This document shows, in pieces, positions 9,123 through 18,964 of a stretch of 64,000 bases of DNA (the stretch's first letter is position 1; every line of letters begins with the position of its first letter). The DNA is from LMUY01 sp965199555 (GTDB taxonomy: Bacteria; Pseudomonadota; Alphaproteobacteria; Acetobacterales; Acetobacteraceae). Position numbers and translations under genes: made by a program. The notes under the pieces are model-generated. The model was not told where the DNA came from, ran no database searches, and worked only from the letters and a program-made list of their open reading frames with translations. The stretch covers positions 62,001 through 126,000 of the forward strand of contig CBDASJ010000008.1 of assembly GCA_965199555.1 (NCBI GenBank), written 5' to 3'.

Positions 9123-10058
9123 ATGGCGGCGGGGGAGCCTCGCCGCATCCTCCTCACAGGCGCCGGCGGGTTCGTCGGCAGCCATCTGCTCACCAGCCTG
9201 CGCAGCATGCTTTCCGAGGCGGAGCTATGCGCCGCGAAGTTCGACGTCACGGACGTGGCTGCGGTCACCAAGACGGTACAAGCCTTCAAGCCGGATGCCT
9301 GCGTCCACCTGGCCGCGGTGTCTGCCATCCCGGCGGCGCAGTCCGACCCGGACGCAGCGTGGCGGATCAACCTCGGCGGCACACTGACCCTGGCACGGGT
9401 CCTGGCCGCGGAGGTGCCCGGCTGCACACTGCTGTTCCCGTCAAGCGCGGACGCCTATGGGCGTTCGTTTCTCCCAGGCGTGCCGCTGGACGAAACGGCG
9501 GCGCTGAACCCGATGAACACCTACGGCGCCACCAAGGCCGCCGCCGACCTTGCGCTGGGGGCGATGGCCCAGGACGGGCTGCGCATCATCCGTGCGCGGC
9601 CGTTCAACCACACCGGTCCGGGCCAGACCGCGGCGTTCGTCGTGTCTGCCTTCGCCCGGCAGGTCGCCCGCATCATGGCGGGAAAGCAAGCGCCGACCCT
9701 GCAAGTCGGGGCGCTCGATCCACAGCGGGACTTCCTGGACGTGCGGGACGTGTGTGGCTGCTACGTCCGATGCCTGCGGCACGCCGGCGCGATCCCGTCC
9801 GGCACCATCCTGAACATCGCGTCCGGTCAGCCGCGGCGGATCGGCGACGTGCTGGACGACTTGGTGGCGCTTGCGGGGATCGACATCCGGGTCGAGCAGG
9901 ACAAAGGAAGGCTTAGGTCAAGCGAAATCCAGCTTGCCGTCGGCGATGCAACACGCGCCCGCGAGATGCTCGGGTGGTCGCCGGTCATACCGTGGCGCCA
10001 GACGCTGGCGGACGTGCTCGCCGACTGGCGCACACGGGTGGAAACCGAAGCGGACTGA
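9123..10058 (+). CDS. rmd: GDP-6-deoxy-D-mannose reductase-like NAD-dependent epimerase/reductase
   Basis: A 311-residue extended SDR with GAGGFVGSHL at about residues 13-22, SSADAYG, and YGATKAAAD as the catalytic YxxxK. RARPFNHTGPGQ and a QRDFLDVRDV segment are typical of Rmd. It starts two bases after the gmd stop, so the two act together: Gmd makes the 4-keto sugar and Rmd reduces it to GDP-D-rhamnose. A fucose synthase-like role is the alternative. The product would feed O-antigen or exopolysaccharide synthesis. It converges on the GNAT gene. Confidence 0.88.
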   Translation: MAAGEPRRILLTGAGGFVGSHLLTSLRSMLSEAELCAAKFDVTDVAAVTKTVQAFKPDACVHLAAVSAIPAAQSDPDAAWRINLGGTLTLARVLAAEVPGCTLLFPSSADAYGRSFLPGVPLDETAALNPMNTYGATKAAADLALGAMAQDGLRIIRARPFNHTGPGQTAAFVVSAFARQVARIMAGKQAPTLQVGALDPQRDFLDVRDVCGCYVRCLRHAGAIPSGTILNIASGQPRRIGDVLDDLVALAGIDIRVEQDKGRLRSSEIQLAVGDATRAREMLGWSPVIPWRQTLADVLADWRTRVETEAD

Positions 10059-10070
10059 GCGTCCGCCGCA

Positions 10071-11237
10071 TCAGGCGACGGCGCCCCCCGGCACCGTTTC
10101 ACCTTCCACCTGCTCGCTCTGCGGGCGGGGCCGCTGGAAGGATGCGGCCAGCCTGCGTCCGCGCAATGCTTCCGCGGCAGCGAGCGCCAAGTGGCCGCGC
10201 CACGTGCCGGACGGCTGCACCCCCTCGATGAAGTCGGTGCAGGCGGGGCGCCACCGCGTCTTCGACACGTCGGAGCCGGTGGACAGGTTCACCCTACGGC
10301 ATCCCTGCGCGATCGCCCACTTCACCGCCTCGGCCACCACCGTGGTCATGACGCTGTACCGGCCCCAGGCCGGGTCGTAGCCGGAGTAATAAAGGTAAAG
10401 CTCCTCCTCGTAGGTGAAGCCGACCCGCATGGCGACGGGAACGCCGGCCACCGCCAGCGCGAACAACCTCACGCCCCCGCGCTGCGCCACCTCCTCCACA
10501 TAGTCGGTGATAAACGCCCGGGCTTCCGGCGTGGCGAAGGCGTTGATGTGCGGCACCGTCCCGTCCAGGTCGGCGCGCATCGCATGCATGTCGAGCATGC
10601 GCTGCAAGCCGCGGCGGACGTCATCGGGGTCGCTGAGGACTTGGATTTCATAGTCGTGCTTGTCCCGCGCCAGCGAGTTGTAGCATTTCCGCAGCGATTC
10701 CTTCAGGTTGCGCGGCAAAGTGGATTTCAGCGCGTCCCAGCTCTCGGGTAGCGGCAGAAAGAAATCCTGCAAGTGCTTGGTTTGCCGGAAGCCCTTGCTC
10801 GGCGGCAAGCAATTGGCCGGCAGGCCGCGCCACTGCACCCAATCCCAGCCGGGACGCTCGGCGAAATGGCCAGCCAGCGCGTCCAGCGCGTCCTTATGCC
10901 AGCCTTCCCGGCACACCATGCCGCGGATTTCCGTGACGTTGCTGTCGGCGCCGAGGAATTGCAGTTCCCGCGTGCGGATCGGCAGGTTGCCCGGCCGGTG
11001 CGTGAGCATCATCGGCGCCACGGCCACCAGGCTGCCAGACATGTCCCGGACGCTGTAAAGCCGCAACTCGTCGCGCACCTTCAACTCGCTGCGACGGAAA
11101 TGCTTCCACCACAGCCGGTGCCAGGTCGAGGATTGGAACGGGGTGCGCGGCACGCCGCCCAGCGCCATGGCATCCCACTCGGCGGCAAGGGCGTCGAACG
11201 CCTCGGGCTGCGTTCCCGTCTCGATCGTCAAGCTCAT
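10071..11237 (-). CDS. GNAT/FemAB-like acyltransferase (CelD/BcsL type)
   Basis: A 388-residue protein with the double-GNAT layout of the CelD/BcsL family: N-terminal FQSSTWHRLWWKHF near residue 35, and a C-terminal acetyltransferase_6-like domain with LYYSGYDPAWGRYS and VNLSTGSDVSKTRW. The basic, proline-rich tail after residue 350 is probably disordered. Such proteins acylate surface polysaccharides or their precursors. It is translationally coupled (ATGA at 11234-11237) to a GT2 glycosyltransferase and faces the gmd/rmd pair, which supports a role in extracellular glycan modification. The acyl donor is unknown. Confidence 0.82.
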   Translation of the reverse strand: MSLTIETGTQPEAFDALAAEWDAMALGGVPRTPFQSSTWHRLWWKHFRRSELKVRDELRLYSVRDMSGSLVAVAPMMLTHRPGNLPIRTRELQFLGADSNVTEIRGMVCREGWHKDALDALAGHFAERPGWDWVQWRGLPANCLPPSKGFRQTKHLQDFFLPLPESWDALKSTLPRNLKESLRKCYNSLARDKHDYEIQVLSDPDDVRRGLQRMLDMHAMRADLDGTVPHINAFATPEARAFITDYVEEVAQRGGVRLFALAVAGVPVAMRVGFTYEEELYLYYSGYDPAWGRYSVMTTVVAEAVKWAIAQGCRRVNLSTGSDVSKTRWRPACTDFIEGVQPSGTWRGHLALAAAEALRGRRLAASFQRPRPQSEQVEGETVPGGAVA

Positions 11238-12115
11238 GTCAGACGCAACCCTTTTGCCAAAGCCTTCAATGCGGCGAATTCCGCCAATCCATGTTGCGCA
11301 CGGTAGCGGGCGTGGGACTGCCGGTAGCTTTCCTCCACCATCCGGTCACGGCCGGGCTGGCGCATCAGCGACGGGCCGATCCGGTAGCGCAGGGCCGGGC
11401 GATCAAGGAACTGCACGCCGCCATGACGGATGGCGCGCATAAAGAAATCCACGTCCTCCACCAGCGGCATCGCCGTGTCGAAGCCGCCGAGCGCCTCGAT
11501 GTGCTCGCGCCGCACCATCCCGGCGCTGCAAACCAGCAGAGTGGGGCCGAACAGCATGGCGGCAGTGAAGGCCCAGCGATGACCCAGCCGTGCGCATCGC
11601 CGGGCACGCCGTTCCGCCAGGGCGAAGTACCGGCGTTCCCCGCCGATCTCCGCCGCGTCCTGGCCGAACGGTTCCACCGTGCCGAACACGGCGCCAACGT
11701 CCGGGCGCGCCGCAAAGGCCGCTCGGGCCGCGGCATAGTGGCCCGGTGCCACGAGGTCGTCGTCGTCCAGGAAATGCACCAGCGCGCCCTGCGCCAACGT
11801 CGCCCCCATGTTGCGCGGAATGGCCGGACGGCCCTTGCTGCATTGCCAATTGACCAGGTAGCGGACGCGGTCATCGTCCAGCCCGGCGATCACGCCGGCC
11901 GCGGTGTGCTCCAGCGAATCATCCACCACGATCACCTCAACCGCCGCACCCTCCTGCGCCAGGGCGCTGCGCACGGCATCCGCCAGCGTGTGCGGCCGGT
12001 CGCAGGTCGCGATGACGACCGAGATATCCGGTGGCCGGCAGCCGCCCGGCTCCAGCGCGGGCGAAGCGACAACGCGCCGTTCAGCCTCCATCGCGTTCGG
12101 CAAGGCGGTGGACAC
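11234..12115 (-). CDS. family 2 glycosyltransferase
   Basis: The 293-residue protein carries a GT-A fold: DISVVIATCDRP at the first strand, EVIVVDDSLEHT, then HFLDDDDLVAPG as the DxD-type nucleotide-sugar/metal motif near residue 118, and a PLVEDVDFFMRA acceptor/catalytic-base motif near 218. No membrane segments are apparent, so it is cytoplasmic or peripheral. It shares a start/stop overlap with the downstream acyltransferase and lies opposite gmd-rmd, so it likely transfers a sugar during envelope polysaccharide assembly. The first ~30 residues are not conserved in the family and a later start is possible. Confidence 0.86.
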   Translation of the reverse strand: MSTALPNAMEAERRVVASPALEPGGCRPPDISVVIATCDRPHTLADAVRSALAQEGAAVEVIVVDDSLEHTAAGVIAGLDDDRVRYLVNWQCSKGRPAIPRNMGATLAQGALVHFLDDDDLVAPGHYAAARAAFAARPDVGAVFGTVEPFGQDAAEIGGERRYFALAERRARRCARLGHRWAFTAAMLFGPTLLVCSAGMVRREHIEALGGFDTAMPLVEDVDFFMRAIRHGGVQFLDRPALRYRIGPSLMRQPGRDRMVEESYRQSHARYRAQHGLAEFAALKALAKGLRLT

Positions 12116-12240
12116 TGCTGGCTTGCCTTTCCCATTGCTGAAGGCGAAGTCGCCAACATGTTGAGAATGACTTCAAAAACTGTAAGGAAGGTTAAGGTTG
12201 CTGCGAGTTGCGCAACCACTGCTTTCCTTCGGACAGGCGA

Positions 12241-13209
12241 CTAGGCGGACAGGAACTCCGCAAAATAGTCGTCCACCGTGACATGGCGCCCGGTCAGGCC
12301 CAGCCGGTATGCCATGGCGGCGAACTGCTCCATCGCCTTGCGGTTGGCGTCGAGGCCGTGGGCATAGGCACGGTTGCCCAACGCCGCCTCCGCCTCATCC
12401 CGCTCCTGCTCGAACCAGGGCGAGGCGTAGGGGAAGCCGCGGATGGACGCGAGGTAGGCGTCCTCGCAGCGGATAAAGGCGTCGGTGATGCGACCGGCCA
12501 GGCTCTTATCCGCTTCCCAGACCGCTCGCCGCAGCACGATCAGATGCTGCGGCGGGAACAGGCCGGTGTCCTTATAGTATTGCAGTTCCACCCAGCGGTA
12601 TTCGGGCAGCAGCCGCACGATCGGGCCATCCACCGCGTCGAACTGCAAGGGGCGCGATGGGCTGTACAGCGCGTCCAACTCCCCCGCCACGAGCATCTGC
12701 GCCAGGGAGCGCCCCGGCGGCGGCCGTGTGGCGTTCGGCGGCAGCGTCGGGTCGACCCGCGGCGTGTAGCCGCCATCGACATCGCCGATGCACCATTGCA
12801 GCGCCAGCGGGTCCAATCCCGCCCAGGCCAGGAAATGCCGATACCAGATGGAGCCGCTCGCGCTCCAGCTATACATCCCGACCCGCTTGCCAGCGAGTTG
12901 CGCCACCGTGGTGAAGGACGATCCCTTCGCCACATACAGGTCCCGTGCCGTGAAGTTGCGCAACACGAACACCGGTAGGGCGACGAAGGACCGGTCGCCA
13001 CTGTCGATCCGGCTGAGGTGGACGCCCATGGACGCCTCGCCGCCGGAGACCGCTGGGTCCTCCAAGGCCGCCCGCAACATCGCCGCCCGGCTGGGCCAGG
13101 AGCCAGCCTCGCTGAGGCGCAATGCCAGATCGACGCCCTCGCCTTGGACGGCGCCGCTGACCAGCGGCATCAGGCGGTTGTAATCGGCACAGGCCAGGGT
13201 GATGGTCAT
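12241..13209 (-). CDS. substrate-binding-like protein (4,5-dihydroxyphthalate decarboxylase/NMT1-like family)
   Basis: A 322-residue protein beginning at the first strand (MTITLACADYNRLMPL) with no signal peptide. It resembles type-2 periplasmic-binding folds annotated as 4,5-dihydroxyphthalate decarboxylase. Recognisable features are RDLYVAKGSSFTTVAQLAGK near residue 90, SGSIWYRHFLAWAG and a YSPSRP segment in the hinge region, and a helical C-terminus ending in TVDDYFAEFLSA. No permease or ATPase lies beside it, so transport is unlikely. A decarboxylase or ligand-sensing role is possible but not shown by the sequence. Confidence 0.75.
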   Translation of the reverse strand: MTITLACADYNRLMPLVSGAVQGEGVDLALRLSEAGSWPSRAAMLRAALEDPAVSGGEASMGVHLSRIDSGDRSFVALPVFVLRNFTARDLYVAKGSSFTTVAQLAGKRVGMYSWSASGSIWYRHFLAWAGLDPLALQWCIGDVDGGYTPRVDPTLPPNATRPPPGRSLAQMLVAGELDALYSPSRPLQFDAVDGPIVRLLPEYRWVELQYYKDTGLFPPQHLIVLRRAVWEADKSLAGRITDAFIRCEDAYLASIRGFPYASPWFEQERDEAEAALGNRAYAHGLDANRKAMEQFAAMAYRLGLTGRHVTVDDYFAEFLSA

Positions 13210-13258
13210 TGCGCGACGTTACCGCCATCCAACCGGCCTTGGCCATGGTGCCCTGCGG

Positions 13259-14800
13259 CTAAAGGGGGTCGCCCGCCTCCATCGTCGCCAGGAGGCGTGC
13301 GGCGCGCGCCCGGATCTGCGCCAGCCGCTCCGGCGCCATCCGGTCCAGGTTACGCAGCGGCATCTGCATGCGGGTGTTGCCGGCGAAGCGCGCGGCGTGC
13401 CTCGCGATGAAGTCCCAGTAAAGCGCGTTGAACGGGCAGCCCCGCTCCCCCGCGGAGTCCTTCACGTCGTAATGGCACCCGGAGCAGTAATCGCTCATGC
13501 GGTTGATGTAGGCGCCGGAGGCCGCATACGGCTTCGACCCGACGATCCCGCCATCGGCAAACAACGCCATGCCACGGGTGTTGGGCATCTCGACCCACTG
13601 GTAGGCGTCGGCGTAGACGATCAGGTACCACTCATCCACCTGCGCCGGGTCCAGCCCGGCCAGCAGGGCAAAATTGCCCGTGATCATCAGGCGCTGGATG
13701 TGGTGGGCATAGGCGTTGGCGCGTGTGTCGGCGATCGCGTGGTGCAGGCAGTTCATCCGCGTTTCCGCATCCCAATAGAAGTGCGGCAAGGCATTTGTCG
13801 CCTCCAACGCGTTGAGCCTGCTGTATTCAGGCATATGCAGCCAGTAGACGCCGCGCACGAACTCCCTCCAGCCTAAGATCTGGCGGATGAACCCCTCGGC
13901 GGCGTTCAGCCGCACCCGCCCGGCGCGGTAGGCCGCCTGCGCCGCTTCCACCGCCTGCATCGGCAGCAGCAGCCCGGCGTTGATCGAGGTCGAGACCAGC
14001 GCGTGGAAAAGAGTCGCCTCGCCCGTCTTCATCGCATCCTGCCAGTCGCCGAACTGCGGCAACCGGTGGGTGACGAAATCGTCCAGCACGGCCCGGGCGT
14101 CCACCGCCGTCACCGGCAGGGCAAACCCGTCGCAGGTGCCGAAATGGTCGCCGAACTGCTCGCGCACCAGGGCCAAGACGTCGCGCGTGATGGCATCGGG
14201 CTCGATCCGCGGCGGAGATGGCACCTGCACGCCGCGTGGCAGGCGCTTGCGATTTTCGGCGTCGAAATTCCAGCGGTTGTCGGCCGGCGTGCCGTCCTCG
14301 TCCATCAGAACGCCGTAGCGGCTGCGCATCTCGCGGTAGAAGAACTCCATCCTCAGCGTCCGCTTGCCCTGCGCCCAGGCGCGGAACTCCCGGATGCTGC
14401 ACAGGAAGCGCGTGTCCGTGCGGATCTCCACCTCCAACCCGACCAGCTCGTGCCACTCCGCCATGTCGCGGGCCAGCCGCCACTCGCCACATTCCGTGGC
14501 AACTACGCGTTCCGGCCGCCGGCGCTGCACCGCCCGCGCCAGTTCCCCGCGCAGGCTGTGCGTGTTGTACGGGTCGTCCAGCGTGACATAATCCACCGTT
14601 ACGCCGCGGGCGCGCAGGGCGCGGGCGAAGTGGCGCATGGCGGACAGCACCAGCACGATCTTCTTCTGATGATGGCGGACATAGGTGCATTCGTCGCGGA
14701 CCTCCGCCATCAGCACGGTGTCCGCGGCCGGATCGAGGTCGCTCAGCACGGACAGGCTGGCGCTGCATTGGTCTCCCAAAACGACTCGAAGCGTGCCCAC
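13259..14800 (-). CDS. iron-sulfur photolyase/cryptochrome family protein ((6-4) photolyase-like, FeS-BCP)
   Basis: The 513-residue flavoprotein belongs to the bacterial (6-4) photolyase/CryB group. Cys351, Cys439, Cys442 and Cys455 match, shifted by one, the four [4Fe-4S] ligands reported for Agrobacterium PhrB. The AYAHHIQRLMITGN stretch and WYLIVYADAYQWVEMPNT are characteristic of the FAD-binding C-terminal half. The N-terminal part (GTLRVVLGDQ) is the Rossmann-like antenna domain. I chose GTG 14800 because AAAGGAAA precedes it and length then equals the family norm; the open frame continues upstream antisense to the next gene without conservation. It probably repairs UV (6-4) photoproducts with light energy; a photoreceptor role is the alternative. 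Confidence 0.9.
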   Translation of the reverse strand: MGTLRVVLGDQCSASLSVLSDLDPAADTVLMAEVRDECTYVRHHQKKIVLVLSAMRHFARALRARGVTVDYVTLDDPYNTHSLRGELARAVQRRRPERVVATECGEWRLARDMAEWHELVGLEVEIRTDTRFLCSIREFRAWAQGKRTLRMEFFYREMRSRYGVLMDEDGTPADNRWNFDAENRKRLPRGVQVPSPPRIEPDAITRDVLALVREQFGDHFGTCDGFALPVTAVDARAVLDDFVTHRLPQFGDWQDAMKTGEATLFHALVSTSINAGLLLPMQAVEAAQAAYRAGRVRLNAAEGFIRQILGWREFVRGVYWLHMPEYSRLNALEATNALPHFYWDAETRMNCLHHAIADTRANAYAHHIQRLMITGNFALLAGLDPAQVDEWYLIVYADAYQWVEMPNTRGMALFADGGIVGSKPYAASGAYINRMSDYCSGCHYDVKDSAGERGCPFNALYWDFIARHAARFAGNTRMQMPLRNLDRMAPERLAQIRARAARLLATMEAGDPL

Positions 14801-14882
14801 CTGTGTTTCCTTTCGCCGCCGAACGTGGCGCTGGCGGCGGTGGCGACAAGGCGGCCGGGCCGTGCCATCATCCGGCCTGCCC

Positions 14883-15413
14883 ATGCGCCAGCTCCTCCTC
14901 CTCCGGCACGCCAAGTCCTCCTGGGACGACCCGCAGCTTTCCGACCATGCGCGGCCGATCAACCTGCGCGGGCAACAAGCGGCCGCGGTGATGGCGCGCG
15001 AGATCAAGCGGCTGGGTCTGCTACCCGACACGGTGCTGGTGTCGTCGGCCCGGCGCACGCTGCAAACGCTGGCAGCGCTGGGCCCGTGGGACACGCCGCC
15101 GCGGATCGAGCCGATGGACGCGCTTTACCTCGCGCCGAAGGGCGACCTGCTGGACGTGCTGCGGGACGTGGCGCCGGGCGCGCGTTGCGTCCTGCTAGTC
15201 GGGCACAATCCCGGGCTGCACGACCTGGCGATGATGCTGGCGGGGGCGCACGCGGCCGTCACCGACAAGCACGTCCAGCGGCTGGCCTCGGGCTATCCGT
15301 CCGGTGCGCTGGCGGAGTTCGCGGTCGCCGTGCCGTGGGGCGAGTTGGGCGAGGTCGGCGCCCGCCTAACGCGCTTCCTGGTGCCAACCGACCTAACGGC
15401 GGTGACTGCCTAG
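14883..15413 (+). CDS. SixA-type histidine phosphatase family protein
   Basis: A 176-residue member of the histidine phosphatase superfamily. The phosphate-binding RHAKSSW motif with catalytic His9 opens the protein; SSARRTLQT is the second Arg-containing loop and VGHNPGLHDL carries the second catalytic His. The compact length and the RHAKS variant fit SixA proteins, which dephosphorylate phosphohistidine on histidine-containing phosphotransfer domains or act on small phosphate esters. It is divergent from the photolyase and four bases upstream of the CHAD-domain gene, so an operon with a phosphate-polymer function is plausible. Confidence 0.88.
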   Translation: MRQLLLLRHAKSSWDDPQLSDHARPINLRGQQAAAVMAREIKRLGLLPDTVLVSSARRTLQTLAALGPWDTPPRIEPMDALYLAPKGDLLDVLRDVAPGARCVLLVGHNPGLHDLAMMLAGAHAAVTDKHVQRLASGYPSGALAEFAVAVPWGELGEVGARLTRFLVPTDLTAVTA

Positions 15414-15417
15414 ACCG

Positions 15418-16863
15418 ATGGCGCGGCTGGAGTTCTGCTTGCCGCCGGCCGACCTGCCCCGGCTGTTGCGCAAGCCGGTGTTCGGCCGCCGCAGCGGACG
15501 GGGTACGGCGGCGAACCTGGTTTGGCACGACACCGCCGGGGGCGAGCTGGCCGCCGAGTTGCTCAGCCTTTGCCAAACCAAATCGGGGTGGCGGCTGGAG
15601 CGGTGTGGCCCGCGCCCTGGCGAGGCATGGCCGCCGGGCACGCCGGCACCGCTGGTCGCTGAGGCGGCTGAGCTGACCGCATTGCCGCCACTGCCGGGAC
15701 CGTTGATCCCGGTCGCCGGCTTCGAAGGCGAATGCCGCCTTATCCGCATCGGGTCGGACGAAGCCGCGACGCTGATGGTGTTGAGCGGCGTGCTGCGGGG
15801 CGTGGCGCAGGCGCAGCCGAGCTGTCGCCTGCTGTTGGACGGCCCGCCGGCGTTGCTCGCCAGCTTGACGGTCGATTGGGCCGCCAGCCTGCCGATCACG
15901 CCGGCGCCGTGCTCCTTGGCAACGGAGGCGCTGGCAGTCGCCAGGGGAATGGCCACGCCCCGCCGCAGCGGCGCTCCGCGCGTGCCCGCCGGGCAGACGG
16001 TGGCCGATGCCTTCGTGTCGGTGGTCGGCCACCTGACCGGGGTGATCCTTGCCGGCGTGCCGGACGCGGCGGCGGGCCTGTCCGAAGCGCCGGTGCACGA
16101 AATGCGGGTGGCCGTCCGGCGGCTTCGCTCGGCCTTGTCGGTGTTCGGGCGCGTGGTCGGCGACTCCAGCGTCGGCGACGTGAAGCAGCAGCTTTCCGCC
16201 TTCGCCAGGATGCTAGGCGCCGCGCGCGACTGGGACGTCTTCCTTGCCGGCGCCGGAGCCAGCCTGGCAGCGGCGATGCCGGACGAGCCGCGCATCCAGG
16301 CCCTGCTTACGGACGCAGCCCGGCAGCGCGACGCGGCCTATGCCGTGCTCCGGGAGGAGTTCGCTTCCGCCCGGTTTCGCCAGCTCGGCATGGCACTGGT
16401 CCATCTGGCGGCCTTGCGGCCTTGGGAAATTGACGCGGATGAGGCGCAACTAGCCTTGTTAGGCCAGGATGCGCGGGACTTTGCCAAGCACGCGCTTGCC
16501 CGGCAGCACCGCCGCCTGCTGTCAGCCGGGCCAGACATTGCGGCCGCTCCTGCGGAGGACCTGCACGCGCTGCGCAAGCAAGGCAAGAAACTACGCTACA
16601 CCACTGAGTTCTTTGCAGAGTTCTACCATCCACGTCGCGTGCGCCGCTTCCTGCGCCGGGTCACGCGATTGCAGGAGGCGTTGGGTCACCTGAACGACGC
16701 CGCAGCGGCAGCCAGCCTGATGCAGCCCTTGGCCGGCAGCGGCGCGCGGCAGTTCGCCATTGGCGCCGTGCGGGGCTTCACCGCAGCCGGCGGGTCGCAT
16801 GCGCGGGTTGCCGTGGCGAAGAGTTGGGCGAAGGTTCGGCGCGCTAAGCCGTTCTGGTTGTAA
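15418..16863 (+). CDS. CHAD domain-containing protein with degenerate CYTH-like N-terminus
   Basis: A 481-residue protein. The C-terminal ~280 residues form the all-helical CHAD domain with paired basic His motifs HEMRVAVRRLRSAL (near residue 225) and LHALRKQGKKLRYT (near 385), which in family members bind polyphosphate. The N-terminal ~170 residues sit where CYTH phosphatases do, but the ExExK signature is not visible (the start reads MARLEFCLPP), so triphosphatase activity is doubtful. It begins four bases after a SixA-type phosphatase. I infer a polyphosphate-granule-associated role; catalysis is unsupported. Confidence 0.85.
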   Translation: MARLEFCLPPADLPRLLRKPVFGRRSGRGTAANLVWHDTAGGELAAELLSLCQTKSGWRLERCGPRPGEAWPPGTPAPLVAEAAELTALPPLPGPLIPVAGFEGECRLIRIGSDEAATLMVLSGVLRGVAQAQPSCRLLLDGPPALLASLTVDWAASLPITPAPCSLATEALAVARGMATPRRSGAPRVPAGQTVADAFVSVVGHLTGVILAGVPDAAAGLSEAPVHEMRVAVRRLRSALSVFGRVVGDSSVGDVKQQLSAFARMLGAARDWDVFLAGAGASLAAAMPDEPRIQALLTDAARQRDAAYAVLREEFASARFRQLGMALVHLAALRPWEIDADEAQLALLGQDARDFAKHALARQHRRLLSAGPDIAAAPAEDLHALRKQGKKLRYTTEFFAEFYHPRRVRRFLRRVTRLQEALGHLNDAAAAASLMQPLAGSGARQFAIGAVRGFTAAGGSHARVAVAKSWAKVRRAKPFWL

Positions 16864-16950
16864 CAACAACCAAGCGCTCACGGCCGCGCTTGCAAGTCGC
16901 TCGCCGGTCGCGCTAGGCATCGTTTCGACCTCCGCCTCCGGGATATCTGC

Positions 16951-17532
16951 GTGTCCATCGATCGTCCCCGTCGCATCTTCCGCTCCTCCAATCGCCCGGC
17001 TCGGCCCCATGGATTGCTGCGAACCGCCACGGTGGCGTTGCTGGGGGCCGCGGCTGGGGGATCGCTCGTGATGCTCGGCCTGTCCGGCAGCCTGTTCGGG
17101 CAGATGACGTCGGAAGCGCGCGTTATTTCGGCGCCGCCGGGACGGGTGGCGGTGATCGACGGCGACACGCTGCGGCTGGACGGCGTCGTCGTGCGGCTGA
17201 GCGACCTGCGCGCCCCGGCCCGTGGCCAGCCCTGCGCCGCCGGACCGGATTGCGGTGGGCAAGCCACCGCGGTGCTGGCGAGCCTCGTGCGGGATCGGCA
17301 GGTGGAATGCCGGGTGTCCGGCCACGACATGATGGGACGGCCCGCCGCGCGATGCGCCGCCGACGGAGCGGACGTCAACGCGGCCTTGGTGGACGATGGC
17401 TGGGCTAAGGCCGAAAACGCCGTGTTCGGAGCTGCCGAAGGCGACGCGCGCGCCCATCGCCGGGGCATCTGGCTGGCCAGTGGCACCGATGCTGCAAGCG
17501 CGAAGGTTGCTCCCGGAACGCTTCGCCCTTAA
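16951..17532 (+). CDS. membrane-anchored thermonuclease (SNase)-like protein, probably inactive
   Basis: A 193-residue protein with a basic N-terminus and one transmembrane or signal segment (about residues 22-48), followed by a compact SNase fold. VAVIDGDTLRL and Arg82 in VVRL match the nuclease core. However, the usual IDAPE, which supplies an Asp metal ligand and the catalytic Glu, reads LRAPA here. Three Cys (95, 100 and about 118) may form disulfides in the periplasm. GTG at 16951 is the likely start. Because the acidic residues are missing, a binding rather than nuclease role is more likely; an unrelated use of the fold cannot be excluded. Confidence 0.78.
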   Translation: MSIDRPRRIFRSSNRPARPHGLLRTATVALLGAAAGGSLVMLGLSGSLFGQMTSEARVISAPPGRVAVIDGDTLRLDGVVVRLSDLRAPARGQPCAAGPDCGGQATAVLASLVRDRQVECRVSGHDMMGRPAARCAADGADVNAALVDDGWAKAENAVFGAAEGDARAHRRGIWLASGTDAASAKVAPGTLRP

Positions 17533-17607
17533 TAAAACACATTCGCCGGAGCGTGCCGGTGCAGTTGGACGGCGATCTCCGCCGGCCCGTTTCGACAGGA
17601 ACCAAGC

Positions 17608-18915
<1,308 letters not shown>

Positions 18916-18922
18916 TCGCGGC

Positions 18923-18951
18923 GCGCCCTCGCCCGGCCTGGGCGAGGGTGC
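18923..18951 (+). terminator. terminator-like hairpin after gltA
   Basis: A 9-bp perfect stem (CCCTCGCCC/GGGCGAGGG) with a 5-base loop, extended to 12 bp through one G-T pair, begins eight bases after the gltA stop. There is no T-run, so termination would be weak or factor-assisted; the hairpin may also stabilise the mRNA 3' end. Confidence 0.5.
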
Positions 18952-18964
18952 ACCGGCTTCCTTG

